From NCBI RefSeq assembly GCF_000696305.2, contig NZ_AOMT01000022.1, positions 124,001 through 188,000 on the forward strand: DNA of 64,000 nucleotides. The letters run 5' to 3'. Positions within the stretch are counted from its first letter, which is position 1, and each line of letters opens with the position of its first letter. The notes below the pieces were generated by a model. The model ran no database searches and was not told the DNA's origin. It saw only the letters and a program-made list of their open reading frames with translations. Below are positions 18,183-26,082 of the stretch, piece after piece. Both the position numbers and the translations under genes were made by a program. The DNA comes from Moraxella bovoculi 237 (GTDB lineage: Bacteria > Pseudomonadota > Gammaproteobacteria > Pseudomonadales > Moraxellaceae).

Positions 18183-19472
18183 ATGAGTGAAACCAATCAA
18201 ACTTATGATGCCATGAGTAATAATAACTACGTCAATAACCATGTGCTAATCATTGGTGGCGGTCAAGTTGGGCTGTCTTTTGCGCTACTGTTGGCGCATC
18301 ATGGTATTTATAGTACGCTCATCGAGCAGTTTAAATACCCGACCATCAGCCCGGATGATGATGTTGCTCGTTCTGAATATCTAGACAGTCGCAATACTGC
18401 GCTATCAAGACGTACAGTGCAGATTTATACTGAGATAGGGTTGTGGGAGAGCTTGCAGAGCCATGCCTGCCGAATCGATGGCGTGGAGATCAGTGAGCTT
18501 GGCAGTTTTGGGCGGGCAAAACTTGATAAGACTGCTGAAGGTGTGGAGAGCTTTGGGCAAGTGATGGAGAATGCTTGGCTGGGTCGTCAGCTGCTGCTGG
18601 CGGTGCAGGCGAGCGAATTCATCACGCTCATCGATGGCGCGAGCGTCACTGACATTCGACAAGATGATAAGCTTGCGATGGTTGTGTTTAACCAAGATGG
18701 CAAAACCAAAGCGCTTTCTGCGCCCTTGGTCGTGGCGTGCGATGGGCGAGATTCTATCAGTCGTCAGATCCTCAAGGTTGGCGCAGATACACACGACTAT
18801 GGTCAGGTAGGTATCGTTGGTGTGGTTCAGACTGATAAGCCACATGGTCACATCGGTATTGAGAAATTCTCCGCTGTCGGACCGTTGGCGATACTGCCGC
18901 TAACAGATGGACATGGCGATGGCATGGATGGTACAACACAAGGCTATCGCCGTTCGGTTGTCTTCATCTGCAAGGCAGGTGAAGAAGAGCGCTATCTTAA
19001 CGACGATGCATATTTTATGAATACTTTGCAAGAAGTATTTGGCAGTGACGCGGGTCGCTTCGTGGCAGTGGGGCACCGTGGCGCTTATCCGCTGAGCCGA
19101 GTATTGGCGCACAGACAGGTGGTCGGGCGCTGCGTCATCATGGGAAATGCAGCACACACCCTGCATCCTGTAGCAGGTCAAGGCTTTAATCTGTGCCTAA
19201 GAGATGTACACGCCTTGGCAAATATGCTTGCGCATGAGAAAAATCGCCATGCGGATTATGATTTTGGTAATTATGCCAATCTTCGTGCTTATGAGCAGGC
19301 GCGCCAAAAAGACCAAAAGCGTGTCATCAAGTTCTGTGATATGGTCGTTGATAGCTTTACCCATCCTAATCCTGTGATGAAGCTCATGCGCAATGTGGGT
19401 TTGATCGCCTTTGATAAAGTGCCAGGAATCAAGCCTTTGGTGGCGACTTATGCCATGGGATTGAAATCTTAA
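18183..19472 (+). CDS. ubiH: FAD-dependent ubiquinone-biosynthesis hydroxylase, UbiH/UbiF family
   Basis: The protein has 429 residues. FAD-binding motifs are GGGQVG (residues 25-30), the DG motif VACDGRDSISRQ, and GNAAHTLHPVAGQGFNLCLRD near residue 320. The last is typical of UbiH-type aromatic-ring hydroxylases, which add oxygen-derived hydroxyls to the ubiquinone ring on the inner face of the membrane. UbiH, UbiF and UbiI are hard to tell apart, so the symbol is a best guess. Residues 1-18 are a non-conserved extension; a second Met at residue 11 could be the start, but an AGGA lies at about the right distance before the ATG at 18183. Confidence 0.85.
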   Translation: MSETNQTYDAMSNNNYVNNHVLIIGGGQVGLSFALLLAHHGIYSTLIEQFKYPTISPDDDVARSEYLDSRNTALSRRTVQIYTEIGLWESLQSHACRIDGVEISELGSFGRAKLDKTAEGVESFGQVMENAWLGRQLLLAVQASEFITLIDGASVTDIRQDDKLAMVVFNQDGKTKALSAPLVVACDGRDSISRQILKVGADTHDYGQVGIVGVVQTDKPHGHIGIEKFSAVGPLAILPLTDGHGDGMDGTTQGYRRSVVFICKAGEEERYLNDDAYFMNTLQEVFGSDAGRFVAVGHRGAYPLSRVLAHRQVVGRCVIMGNAAHTLHPVAGQGFNLCLRDVHALANMLAHEKNRHADYDFGNYANLRAYEQARQKDQKRVIKFCDMVVDSFTHPNPVMKLMRNVGLIAFDKVPGIKPLVATYAMGLKS

Positions 19473-19510
19473 CGGATGCCATAAATTTTTTGTAAAAACT
19501 TAAAAAACGC

Positions 19511-19538
19511 TTGCAATCTTATAAAAAACCGCTATAAT
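19511..19538 (+). promoter_or_regulatory. Promoter of the tRNA-Ser pair
   Basis: TTGCAA (19511-19516), 16-bp spacer, TATAAT (19533-19538), then ACACGC and the tRNA 10 bp further on. The same TTGCAA-N16-TATAAT-AC layout precedes both tRNA-Lys genes in this window. Confidence 0.88.
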
Positions 19539-19548
19539 ACACGCCTAC

Positions 19549-19639
19549 GGAAGCTTGGCAGAGCGGTTGAATGCACCGGTCTTGAAAACCGGCGTGGGTT
19601 TGTAGCCCACCGAGAGTTCGAATCTCTCAGCTTCCGCCA
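19549..19639 (+). tRNA. tRNA-Ser (anticodon TGA), copy 1
   Basis: This is a 91-nt gene with encoded CCA. Acceptor arms are GGAAGCT and AGCTTCC with a G discriminator base. The anticodon loop is CTTGAAA, the long variable arm GTGGGTTTGTAGCCCAC is typical of class II tRNAs, and the T arm is GAGAGTTCGAATCTCTC. Confidence 0.97.
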
Positions 19640-19678
19640 TTATTCTTGATTTTATCCCTTTATGGGAAATACCGCTTA

Positions 19679-19769
19679 GGAAGCTTGGCAGAGCGGTTGA
19701 ATGCACCGGTCTTGAAAACCGGCGTGGGTTTGTAGCCCACCGAGAGTTCGAATCTCTCAGCTTCCGCCA
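19679..19769 (+). tRNA. tRNA-Ser (anticodon TGA), copy 2
   Basis: It is identical to the copy at 19549-19639 over all 91 nt, 130 bp downstream. The 39-bp spacer has no promoter of its own, so both are probably cut from one transcript. Confidence 0.97.
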
Positions 19770-19778
19770 TCACATGAA

Positions 19779-19807
19779 AACCATCTATCTTTTAGATGGT
19801 TTTTTTA
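19779..19807 (+). terminator. Terminator of the tRNA-Ser transcript
   Basis: AACCATCTA (19779-19787) pairs with TAGATGGTT (19793-19801) and a T-run follows. Confidence 0.85.
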
Positions 19808-19888
19808 TTGCTTTAAATTGCCATAAAAAATTGTTCAAATGATAAATTTACGTTAGAATGAAAGAATTTATAAGCAAATAAGTCATTT

Positions 19889-20968
19889 ATGTCCTTAATA
19901 CGCCGCCGTAAACTCACCAAAAATCAAACCCGCCAAATCCAAAAAAACCAAGACACGCTCATCGATGATGGGACTCTCGTGTCGGGAGTGATTGTATCGC
20001 ATTTTGGTAAGCAGCTTGATGTGCAGATTACTGATCTTCCTGATATTTTACCTGATTTTCCCCAAGATGCTACGCCGAATGCCTTGGAGATTGGCGATGT
20101 TTGGCGCTGTCATACGCGCACCAATTTACCGATGATGGCAGCAGGCGACCGTGTGAAATTCAGCGTGGATACGACCGCAGGCATGGGGCGAATCGAGGTG
20201 CTGTCTGAACGATGTACGCTCATCACCCGCCCTGATCGATATAATAAAGTTAAGCCCGTGGCAGCTAATGTTGAGACGCTTGCCATTGTATTTGCACCAT
20301 TGCCTAGGCCTGCGACCAATCTAATCGATCGGTATCTGTTGGTGGCAAGACTAAGCGGTGTCAGACCGCTATTAGTGCTGAATAAGGCAGATCTCATGGA
20401 TGACTTTGAGGAGATTAGGCAGATTTATCAAGAATATCAAGCGATCGGTGAGCAGTACGACTTTGACGTGGTTCAGACGTCAAGTGTAAGTCATGACGGT
20501 CTGGATGAATTAAAGGCTCAGCTGGCAGACAAGCTAACCATCTTCGCAGGACAGTCCGGCGTGGGTAAATCCAGCCTGATCAATCAAATCCTACCCGATG
20601 CCAATCAATCCACCAATATCATCTCCATCGGCTCGCAGTTAGGTCAGCACACCACGACGACCAGCCGCCTGCTGCCATTTGATGATGGCGACCTGGAGAA
20701 AGGCGGTATCATTGACACGCCCGGCATTCGTGAATATGGCATCTGGCATCTGTCGGCGGATGATATCATGGCAGGCTTTGATGAATTGATCGCTTTAAAT
20801 GGTTCATGCCAGTTCCGCGACTGTAATCACGTGCCAAATGCCAAAGGCTGTGCGCTCTGGCAGGCGGTGGCTGATGGTGAGATTCTTGGGCGGCGCGTTG
20901 AGAGTTTTAATGAGTTGGTGGCAGAAGCCAAAATAGGGGCGTTGTCCGCCAGAAATATGGCAAAATAA
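19889..20968 (+). CDS. rsgA: Small ribosomal subunit biogenesis GTPase RsgA
   Basis: The protein has 359 residues. It is a circularly permuted GTPase that checks late maturation of the 30S subunit. The permuted motif order is visible: G4 NKADL (165-169) precedes the P-loop GQSGVGKS (221-228) and G3 DTPGIREYG. An N-terminal OB-fold comes first, and a C-terminal zinc site is formed by Cys307, Cys312, His314 and Cys321. The first ~28 residues are basic (MSLIRRRKLTKNQTRQ), as in other RsgA proteins. Confidence 0.97.
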   Translation: MSLIRRRKLTKNQTRQIQKNQDTLIDDGTLVSGVIVSHFGKQLDVQITDLPDILPDFPQDATPNALEIGDVWRCHTRTNLPMMAAGDRVKFSVDTTAGMGRIEVLSERCTLITRPDRYNKVKPVAANVETLAIVFAPLPRPATNLIDRYLLVARLSGVRPLLVLNKADLMDDFEEIRQIYQEYQAIGEQYDFDVVQTSSVSHDGLDELKAQLADKLTIFAGQSGVGKSSLINQILPDANQSTNIISIGSQLGQHTTTTSRLLPFDDGDLEKGGIIDTPGIREYGIWHLSADDIMAGFDELIALNGSCQFRDCNHVPNAKGCALWQAVADGEILGRRVESFNELVAEAKIGALSARNMAK

Positions 20969-21029
20969 GTGCAATTTTATGTACTTATCGGTATAATAGA
21001 ACTTTTGAGTTTTTAAAATTGGAGCGGAC

Positions 21030-21446
21030 GTGGAACGTTGGTTTACATTCATGGGTAATCACCCGATTTTATTTGGTATTTTGGCGGTACTGATCATCGC
21101 GTTTTTTATGGTGGAGGGTAAGCGTAACGGCAGAAAAGTTCCGCCGAGCGAGCTGGGTCTGCTGGTGAATAACCATCGTGCACGCGTGATCGACATTCGT
21201 CCTGCCAATAAATTCGCAGCATCACACATCTCAGGTAGCCGAAACATTCCTTTTAATGAATTAAAAAACCACCTAGATGAGCTGCGCGCCATCGAAGAGC
21301 CTGTGATTTTTGTGTGCGATATTGGTATGCAATCGGGCGCTGCGGTAAGCCTAGTGGGTAAGCCAAACTTCATGCGACTGTCAGGCGGTATCCAAGGCTA
21401 TCAGGCGGCAGGGCTTCCATTGGCTGTGGCAAAGGTAAAAAAATAA
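21030..21446 (+). CDS. Membrane-anchored rhodanese-like protein (YibN type)
   Basis: The protein has 138 residues. The start is a GTG at 21030 with GGAG five bases before it; the next ATG is seven codons on and lacks a ribosome site. One membrane helix (residues ~11-28) is followed by a rhodanese domain whose catalytic loop is Cys96-D-I-G-M-Q-S, so it may carry persulfide sulfur. The order rhodanese, grxC, secB is the same as yibN-grxC-secB of E. coli, which supports the assignment. The specific substrate is unknown. Confidence 0.88.
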   Translation: MERWFTFMGNHPILFGILAVLIIAFFMVEGKRNGRKVPPSELGLLVNNHRARVIDIRPANKFAASHISGSRNIPFNELKNHLDELRAIEEPVIFVCDIGMQSGAAVSLVGKPNFMRLSGGIQGYQAAGLPLAVAKVKK

Positions 21447-21546
21447 CACTTTGGGCTTGAAAATGTATTTTTTAGCCCAATTGATAAAAATAAGAATTGG
21501 TTGTTTTGACCATTTTATCATCCATAACTGTTAATAAGTGAGTCCA

Positions 21547-21807
21547 ATGACACAAGCAATCTTATACATCAAAGAAGAATGCCCATACTGCCGCGCTGCG
21601 CTAAAGCTACTTGACGATAAAGGCGTGGATTACGTCTCTACAAGTGTGTACGACATGAGTAGTCAAGAGCGTGCAGAAGTGGCAGCCAAGACGAATAACT
21701 ATCGCACCGTGCCGCAGATTTTTATCGGCGAGACATTCATCGGTGGCTTTGATCAGCTTAATAAGCTTAATCAAAGCGGTGAACTTGATGCGATGCTAAA
21801 CAGCTAA
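21547..21807 (+). CDS. grxC: Glutaredoxin 3
   Basis: The protein has 86 residues. The ATG at 21547 is chosen over an in-frame GTG three codons earlier because AAGTGAG lies at ribosome-site distance. The dithiol active site CPYC is at residues 12-15, followed by the TVPQIFIG cis-Pro loop and GGFDQL near the C-terminus, as expected for glutathione binding. It reduces protein disulfides and ribonucleotide reductase with glutathione. It sits between a rhodanese gene and secB, as in enterobacteria. Confidence 0.96.
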   Translation: MTQAILYIKEECPYCRAALKLLDDKGVDYVSTSVYDMSSQERAEVAAKTNNYRTVPQIFIGETFIGGFDQLNKLNQSGELDAMLNS

Positions 21808-21849
21808 GCTTTTTTTATTACTTTAACTAGACAATCATAGGAATTTAAC

Positions 21850-22287
21850 ATGACAGAACAAGCACAACCACAGCTAGGTCTTGAGCGTATCTACGTTAAG
21901 GACATCTCTTTTGAAGTGCCGACTGCAGACGTATTCACCAAAGAATGGCAGCCAGAGATGGACATCAGCCTAGCAACTGCATCGAACGATCTTGATGAAG
22001 ATCACAAAGAAATCGTTCTGACAGTTAGTGTTACCGTGAAAAACGGTGGCAGCACAGCATACATCGCAGAAGTGCAGCAGGCGGGTATTTTCTTGCTACG
22101 CAACATTCCTGAGGAGGATTTGGCTCACTTGCAGCAAGCCTATTGCCCGAATATCCTATTCCCATATGCCCGTGAAGTGATCGGTGATCTGGTATCTCGT
22201 GGCAGCTTCCCTCAGCTACTGCTAGCACCTGTGAACTTCGATCAAGCTTATCTACAAGCTCAAGCAGAAGCAGAAGGTAACACCTAA
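21850..22287 (+). CDS. secB: Protein-export chaperone SecB
   Basis: The protein has 145 residues. It is a tetrameric cytosolic chaperone that keeps preproteins unfolded and delivers them to SecA. Conserved parts visible are [12 protein letters not shown] near the N-terminus, the [12 protein letters not shown] strand, and the [29 protein letters not shown] block. AGGAA stands before the ATG. It is the last gene of the rhodanese-grxC-secB cluster and is followed by a terminator. Confidence 0.97.
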   Translation: MTEQAQPQLGLERIYVKDISFEVPTADVFTKEWQPEMDISLATASNDLDEDHKEIVLTVSVTVKNGGSTAYIAEVQQAGIFLLRNIPEEDLAHLQQAYCPNILFPYAREVIGDLVSRGSFPQLLLAPVNFDQAYLQAQAEAEGNT

Positions 22288-22304
22288 GCCTCCGCTAGGA
22301 TGAA

Positions 22305-22337
22305 AAATAAGCAGTCTTTTGGCTGCTTATTTTTTTG
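22305..22337. terminator. Terminator after secB
   Basis: AAATAAGCAG (22305-22314) pairs with CTGCTTATTT (22323-22332) and T residues follow. The A-rich left side may also stop the convergent YdcF-like gene. Confidence 0.85.
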
Positions 22338-22341
22338 GAAA

Positions 22342-23061
22342 TTAGTTATGTGAGAAGATTGTGGGTTTTCTTCTGGGTGTGCCGATCTCTTCTAGGGTGA
22401 TCTGATCAGCGGTTCGACAGTTCTCTTGTGGGTGAAAGATATCGCGCGCCAGAGCGGCAATCTCATAAATAGCGCGGCGCGAATGGATGAGATTATTCTT
22501 AGGGTCTCGCCATCGTAGCGGCATGAATAGCGGGGCGGGGTGTGGGGTGGTATCGACACCTGCGCGAGCGAATTGGCGTCTGGCACGCGCCATGTGATAG
22601 CGGTCAGTGACCAGATAGATGCTTTTTGGAAGCTCGTGATGATCAAGCAGCTTGGCGGTGAAGATGGCATTTTCGCAAGTGTTCATGCTGGCATTATCGC
22701 TGGCGATGACGGACTTTCTTAGACTGCTAAGATAGTCGTCAAACCAAGGCGACTCCACGCCACTTGTGATGATGGGCAGCCCTATGTCTTTGTGCAGCTG
22801 ATAGGTGCTGTTAATGCGAGATTGGCTATAGTGATTTAAAATAATGCGTCCATTGTCTCGCGTCAGACCGCCACCCAGCACTGTGATGGCGATTGGCTCT
22901 TTTGGGCTGCTTAGTGTTACCCTACTAAAGGCATCTAAAAAAAATACACTAACATTGGCAAAAATTGGTGTAAATGGCAATGCAGCGACAATCAGTGCTG
23001 TCATTATCAAGTACAACACCATTCGCCATAGCTGGGTGAGAAATCTTCGCCAAGATTGCAT
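22342..23061 (-). CDS. YdcF/DUF218 family membrane-anchored protein
   Basis: The protein has 239 residues. One N-terminal membrane helix (residues ~12-30) is followed by the DUF218 fold: VLGGGLTRDNGR, NSTYQLHKDIGLPIITSG, the SMNTCENAIFTAKLL motif and YLVTDRYHMARARRQF. Relatives include YdcF and ElyC/SanA-type proteins implicated in envelope integrity, but the reaction is unknown. The gene follows murB by seven bases on the same strand, so a link to cell-wall synthesis is plausible. Confidence 0.85.
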   Translation of the reverse strand: MQSWRRFLTQLWRMVLYLIMTALIVAALPFTPIFANVSVFFLDAFSRVTLSSPKEPIAITVLGGGLTRDNGRIILNHYSQSRINSTYQLHKDIGLPIITSGVESPWFDDYLSSLRKSVIASDNASMNTCENAIFTAKLLDHHELPKSIYLVTDRYHMARARRQFARAGVDTTPHPAPLFMPLRWRDPKNNLIHSRRAIYEIAALARDIFHPQENCRTADQITLEEIGTPRRKPTIFSHN

Positions 23062-23067
23062 GATAGC

Positions 23068-24120
23068 CTACTTTACCCACACAGGTTCGCGAACCAAAGT
23101 AACACCAAATTTGTCCTGCACGGTGCGCACGATAAAATCCTGAGTGGTGCGGATGTCATCCTGTGTGGCAGTATAAGGCGCATGATTGGTTAGTACGAGA
23201 GCTTGTTTTTGGTGTGTTAGGATGGGGGCGATGCCTTTGCCTTTTAATCCAGCTTTATCAATCAGCCAGCCTGCTGGCACTTTGATGACTTGATCGTCAA
23301 TCGGATAGCTTGGTAGGTCGAGAAATTCAGCTTTTAGGACATTGAATTGCGCTATCGGGATGATAGGGTTTTGAAAGAATGAGCCGCAATTTGCGAGAAC
23401 AGCAGGGCTGGGCAGTTTACTCTCTCGGATGGCAACCACTGCATGAAAGACATCGATAGGATGCGGTAGGTCTCGACCGTTTTTAGTGGCGAAATACTGC
23501 GCCATGACGGACAGATCACCATAGTTGGTTAGAGTTTTGCACTCGTCTTTATGAAGCTTAAATATCACATGACTGATAAGATAACGACCTTCGTTGTCCT
23601 TAAAAAAACTGTGTCGATAATCAAACTGACAAGCATCCGCCTCAAACTCATGTCTTTGACCATCAGTCAAATCATAAGCGATGACTTTAGTAATAAAATC
23701 ACAGACTTGCACGCCATAAGCGCCGATATTCTGCACAGGACAAGCACCCACCAGCCCTGGGATGAGTGCCAGATTCTCAAGTCCGTAATAGCCTTTATCT
23801 AAGCAGACTTGTATGAATTCGTGCCAATTCTCACCACAGGCGACCTCTAATGTGACGCTATCGGCGTTATCATCAAGGACTTTAATGTCTTTTATTCTAG
23901 GTAGCAGTACGAGCGCATTTAGCTCATTTGGCAAGATGACATTACTGCCAAATGACAGCACAAATAAGGGTAGGCTGTACTGCGCCGCAAAATCAATGGC
24001 ATGACGTATGTCGTCAGCCAGTGTGTCACTACTATCTAGAATCATCGCATGGCGCGCGGTACAAGACAGCGCCATGGTGTTGTTGTGCGATAGGTCGTAA
24101 TGATTGAGAATGTCAGCCAT
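23068..24120 (-). CDS. murB: UDP-N-acetylenolpyruvoylglucosamine reductase
   Basis: The protein has 350 residues from the ATG at 24120 (MADILNHYD), which overlaps the end of the phosphatase gene by eight bases. Longer in-frame starts exist up to 24192 but would reach far into the upstream gene. This FAD enzyme makes UDP-MurNAc for peptidoglycan with NADPH. Seen are the FAD-binding parts FGSNVILP and YGLENLALIPGLVGACPVQNIGAYG, and NCGSFFQNP with the catalytic Ser. It is a type I MurB by length. The operon order is phosphatase, murB, ydcF-like. Confidence 0.96.
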   Translation of the reverse strand: MADILNHYDLSHNNTMALSCTARHAMILDSSDTLADDIRHAIDFAAQYSLPLFVLSFGSNVILPNELNALVLLPRIKDIKVLDDNADSVTLEVACGENWHEFIQVCLDKGYYGLENLALIPGLVGACPVQNIGAYGVQVCDFITKVIAYDLTDGQRHEFEADACQFDYRHSFFKDNEGRYLISHVIFKLHKDECKTLTNYGDLSVMAQYFATKNGRDLPHPIDVFHAVVAIRESKLPSPAVLANCGSFFQNPIIPIAQFNVLKAEFLDLPSYPIDDQVIKVPAGWLIDKAGLKGKGIAPILTHQKQALVLTNHAPYTATQDDIRTTQDFIVRTVQDKFGVTLVREPVWVK

Positions 24121-24571
24121 GATGATCGCCATCTCTCCATGTATCAATCCAGCGTCTGCTTGCCTGCTCAATATGCTCAAACATCGCATCAAAATCGCTC
24201 ACGTCGCCATAATAAGGATCAGCGACTGCCTTATCATCTAACATCATGACTTTGGCGGTGGCATCGCTGGGTGCGATTTTAAGGAGATTGGTCAGATTAC
24301 TCTCATCCATCGTAAAGATTACATCAAAATCATAAAAATCCTGCGCTGTAACTTGGCGGGCGCGCAGCATGGATAGATCGTAGTTTAAATTTTTACCCAC
24401 TTGGATGGCCCTGGGATCAGGAGGATGACCAATGTGGTAGCTTGCTGTGCCTGCAGAATCAAAGCGAATGTCTAGCCTAGCATCGCGTGCAATGTGTGTC
24501 ATCACCGCTTCAGCAGAAGGGCTTCGGCAGATGTTGCCAAGGCAGACAAAAAGGATGGAGGTTGGCTGCAT
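24113..24571 (-). CDS. Low-molecular-weight protein tyrosine phosphatase
   Basis: The protein has 152 residues. The P-loop CX5R is Cys10-LGNIC-Arg16-Ser17 and the general acid lies in the DPYYGD loop near residue 120. These enzymes remove phosphate from tyrosine. In many bacteria the partner is a BY-kinase controlling capsule export (Wzb-Wzc), but no kinase or capsule gene is near here, so the substrate is open. It is the first gene of a minus-strand group with murB. Confidence 0.92.
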   Translation of the reverse strand: MQPTSILFVCLGNICRSPSAEAVMTHIARDARLDIRFDSAGTASYHIGHPPDPRAIQVGKNLNYDLSMLRARQVTAQDFYDFDVIFTMDESNLTNLLKIAPSDATAKVMMLDDKAVADPYYGDVSDFDAMFEHIEQASRRWIDTWRDGDHHG

Positions 24572-24807
24572 AATTATTCGAATTCTTCGGTGTTAAATTG
24601 ACCCATTTTAACATAAATTGCACTGAGAATGAGTGTGATTATCTGGACTATTTTTGGTGATGTCGTAAGATTTTAGCAATAATCTTCACCAAATGTACGA
24701 CAAATAATCCCATAAAATATACTTAAGATGACTGTTAAGACAACTAATTTTCTTGGAATTTCATCAAAATTAGCCAAAGAGTGCATTTGTATTTCTTTTG
24801 AATTTAA

Positions 24808-24821
24808 CTACCTAAAGGTAG
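24808..24821. repeat. Small palindrome upstream of the glycine-zipper lipoprotein gene
   Basis: CTACCT-AA-AGGTAG is a perfect 14-bp palindrome 43 bp before the start codon at 24864. It could be an operator or leader hairpin. Nothing else in the 24572-24863 gap stands out. Confidence 0.35.
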
Positions 24822-24863
24822 CAACAACAAGGCAGATGATACCAAGCATTAAGAGAGAATCTT

Positions 24864-25100
24864 ATGAATCGTAAATCATTAACAACTGCTGCATTGAGTG
24901 CAACTGTACTATTAACTGCTTGCGCAAGCGGTCCTTATGCCAACGACCCACAAGCACGCAACTCTGTTGTTGCCAGCACAATGGCAGGCGCAGCTATCAG
25001 CGCATTAAGCCTGAGCGATGGCGATCGTAAAGACATCGGTAAAGGTGCTGTGGTTGGCGCAGTGGTTGGCGCTGGTACAGGGTACGTTCTGGCTAAATAA
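24864..25100 (+). CDS. Small glycine-zipper lipoprotein
   Basis: The protein has 78 residues with a lipoprotein signal peptide and lipobox LTAC (Cys20). The mature part is short and ends in a glycine-zipper helix (GKGAVVGAVVGAGTGYVLA), a motif that inserts into or packs against membranes. Such proteins resemble OsmB-type small outer-membrane lipoproteins; the function is unknown. AGAGAG precedes the ATG and a terminator follows, so it is a single-gene unit. Confidence 0.85.
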   Translation: MNRKSLTTAALSATVLLTACASGPYANDPQARNSVVASTMAGAAISALSLSDGDRKDIGKGAVVGAVVGAGTGYVLAK

Positions 25101-25112
25101 TCTAAAAGCTAG

Positions 25113-25152
25113 AAACAAAAAACACCCTATTTATGCACGGTGTTCTTTGTTT
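25113..25152. terminator. Bidirectional terminator between lipoprotein gene and hslR
   Basis: A 14-bp stem with one mismatch (25113-25126 with 25139-25152) is rich in A on one side and T on the other, between convergent genes. Confidence 0.75.
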
Positions 25153-25175
25153 TGGTATATTCAAATATGTTTAAA

Positions 25176-25595
25176 TTACCAATTATTTTTAAATTTCTCA
25201 ATGTCCCGACGTTGTTTTTTGTCGGGTTTGGTAGATGGTCTGGCAAGGTTTTGTAATTTGCGTTGCTCGGCAAAAAACTCTCGGGTAGCAATGCTCTCAT
25301 CTGTCTCATCATACAGCGTTTGGGCGATGGTGGCACTGCCCCGATTGTCGGATAAGGCTTTGATAATGATGGTTTTTTGTTCTTGGACGCTGGCATGACC
25401 TTGGCGAATGGTTAGGGTGTCACCCACTTGTAGCTCTTTGCTTGTTTTGATTTTTAGACCATTCATGTGGACTTTTCCGCCTTCTATCGCTTCTTTGGCA
25501 AGGGTGCGAGTGCGAAAAAATCGTGCTGCCCACAGCCATTTGTCGGCACGGACTTTATTTAGGGTTTGGGGTTCTTTGTTGGTTTGGTTTTTCAT
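25176..25595 (-). CDS. hslR: Hsp15, S4-domain RNA-binding heat-shock protein
   Basis: The protein has 139 residues. The N-terminal S4 domain (VRADKWLWAARFFRTRTLA, GGKVHMNG) is followed by a basic helical tail, the layout of Hsp15. Hsp15 binds free 50S subunits carrying a stalled nascent chain and recycles them. The ATG at 25595 overlaps the stop of the upstream ASCH gene (ATGA), so the two are translationally coupled. Confidence 0.93.
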   Translation of the reverse strand: MKNQTNKEPQTLNKVRADKWLWAARFFRTRTLAKEAIEGGKVHMNGLKIKTSKELQVGDTLTIRQGHASVQEQKTIIIKALSDNRGSATIAQTLYDETDESIATREFFAEQRKLQNLARPSTKPDKKQRRDIEKFKNNW

Positions 25596-26020
25596 GGGGT
25601 GTCCAGTATTTTTATAACATCAAAGGTTTCAAACAACAACCACATTTTATCATCAAATATCCCAAACCGCTCAAAAAATTCTTGATGAGCCGTTCGCCAA
25701 AAATCAAGCGACAAATCGCCTTCGCCTTCTTGACGTGCCAACTTTTCATCAACATCACAAAAGCGAATGATGAACTGGGCGGTGTTTTGGATAACACAGC
25801 GTGGGCGGTTTTGTCCGTCTGCGATGACTTGTAGGCTACCAACGGGATAAGCTGGCTTGTCCAAATGCCAATGTAGGGCGGTGCAAGTGGCTCGCTTTTT
25901 GCCGTCTATGACAAGCCCTACAAGTTCGTCTGCCATTTGGGGGCTGTCGCCAAATGACCAATGGGGCAGGGTGGTAATGTTTAAATTGTCGGTGCTCATA
26001 TTGCCAAATTTGTCAAACAT
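25592..26020 (-). CDS. ASCH domain protein
   Basis: The protein has 142 residues from the ATG at 26020 (GGAAA upstream; a TTG four codons earlier is less likely). The ASCH signature GxKxxT appears as DGKKRATCTALHW, followed by VGSLQVIADGQNRPRCVIQ and the C-terminal WRTAHQEFF segment. ASCH proteins resemble PUA domains and are thought to bind RNA; E. coli YqfB, a relative, hydrolyses N4-acetylcytidine. This protein's target is unknown. It forms an operon with hslR, another RNA-binding protein. Confidence 0.88.
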   Translation of the reverse strand: MFDKFGNMSTDNLNITTLPHWSFGDSPQMADELVGLVIDGKKRATCTALHWHLDKPAYPVGSLQVIADGQNRPRCVIQNTAQFIIRFCDVDEKLARQEGEGDLSLDFWRTAHQEFFERFGIFDDKMWLLFETFDVIKILDTP

Positions 26021-26040
26021 AAGTATTTCCAATTTAAAAA

Positions 26041-26068
26041 ATTGCCATTAGGACAACCCAATGGCAAT
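26041..26068 (-). terminator. Terminator after argS
   Basis: ATTGCCATT (26041-26049) pairs with AATGGCAAT (26060-26068); on the minus strand TTTTTT follows. Confidence 0.8.
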
Positions 26069-26082
26069 CTTGAATTTGTCAA

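Noticed and set aside
19549-19769. Duplicated tRNA-Ser as an integration scar (att sites)
   Set aside because: Both copies are complete, close together and share one promoter and terminator; no integrase or foreign segment lies between them.
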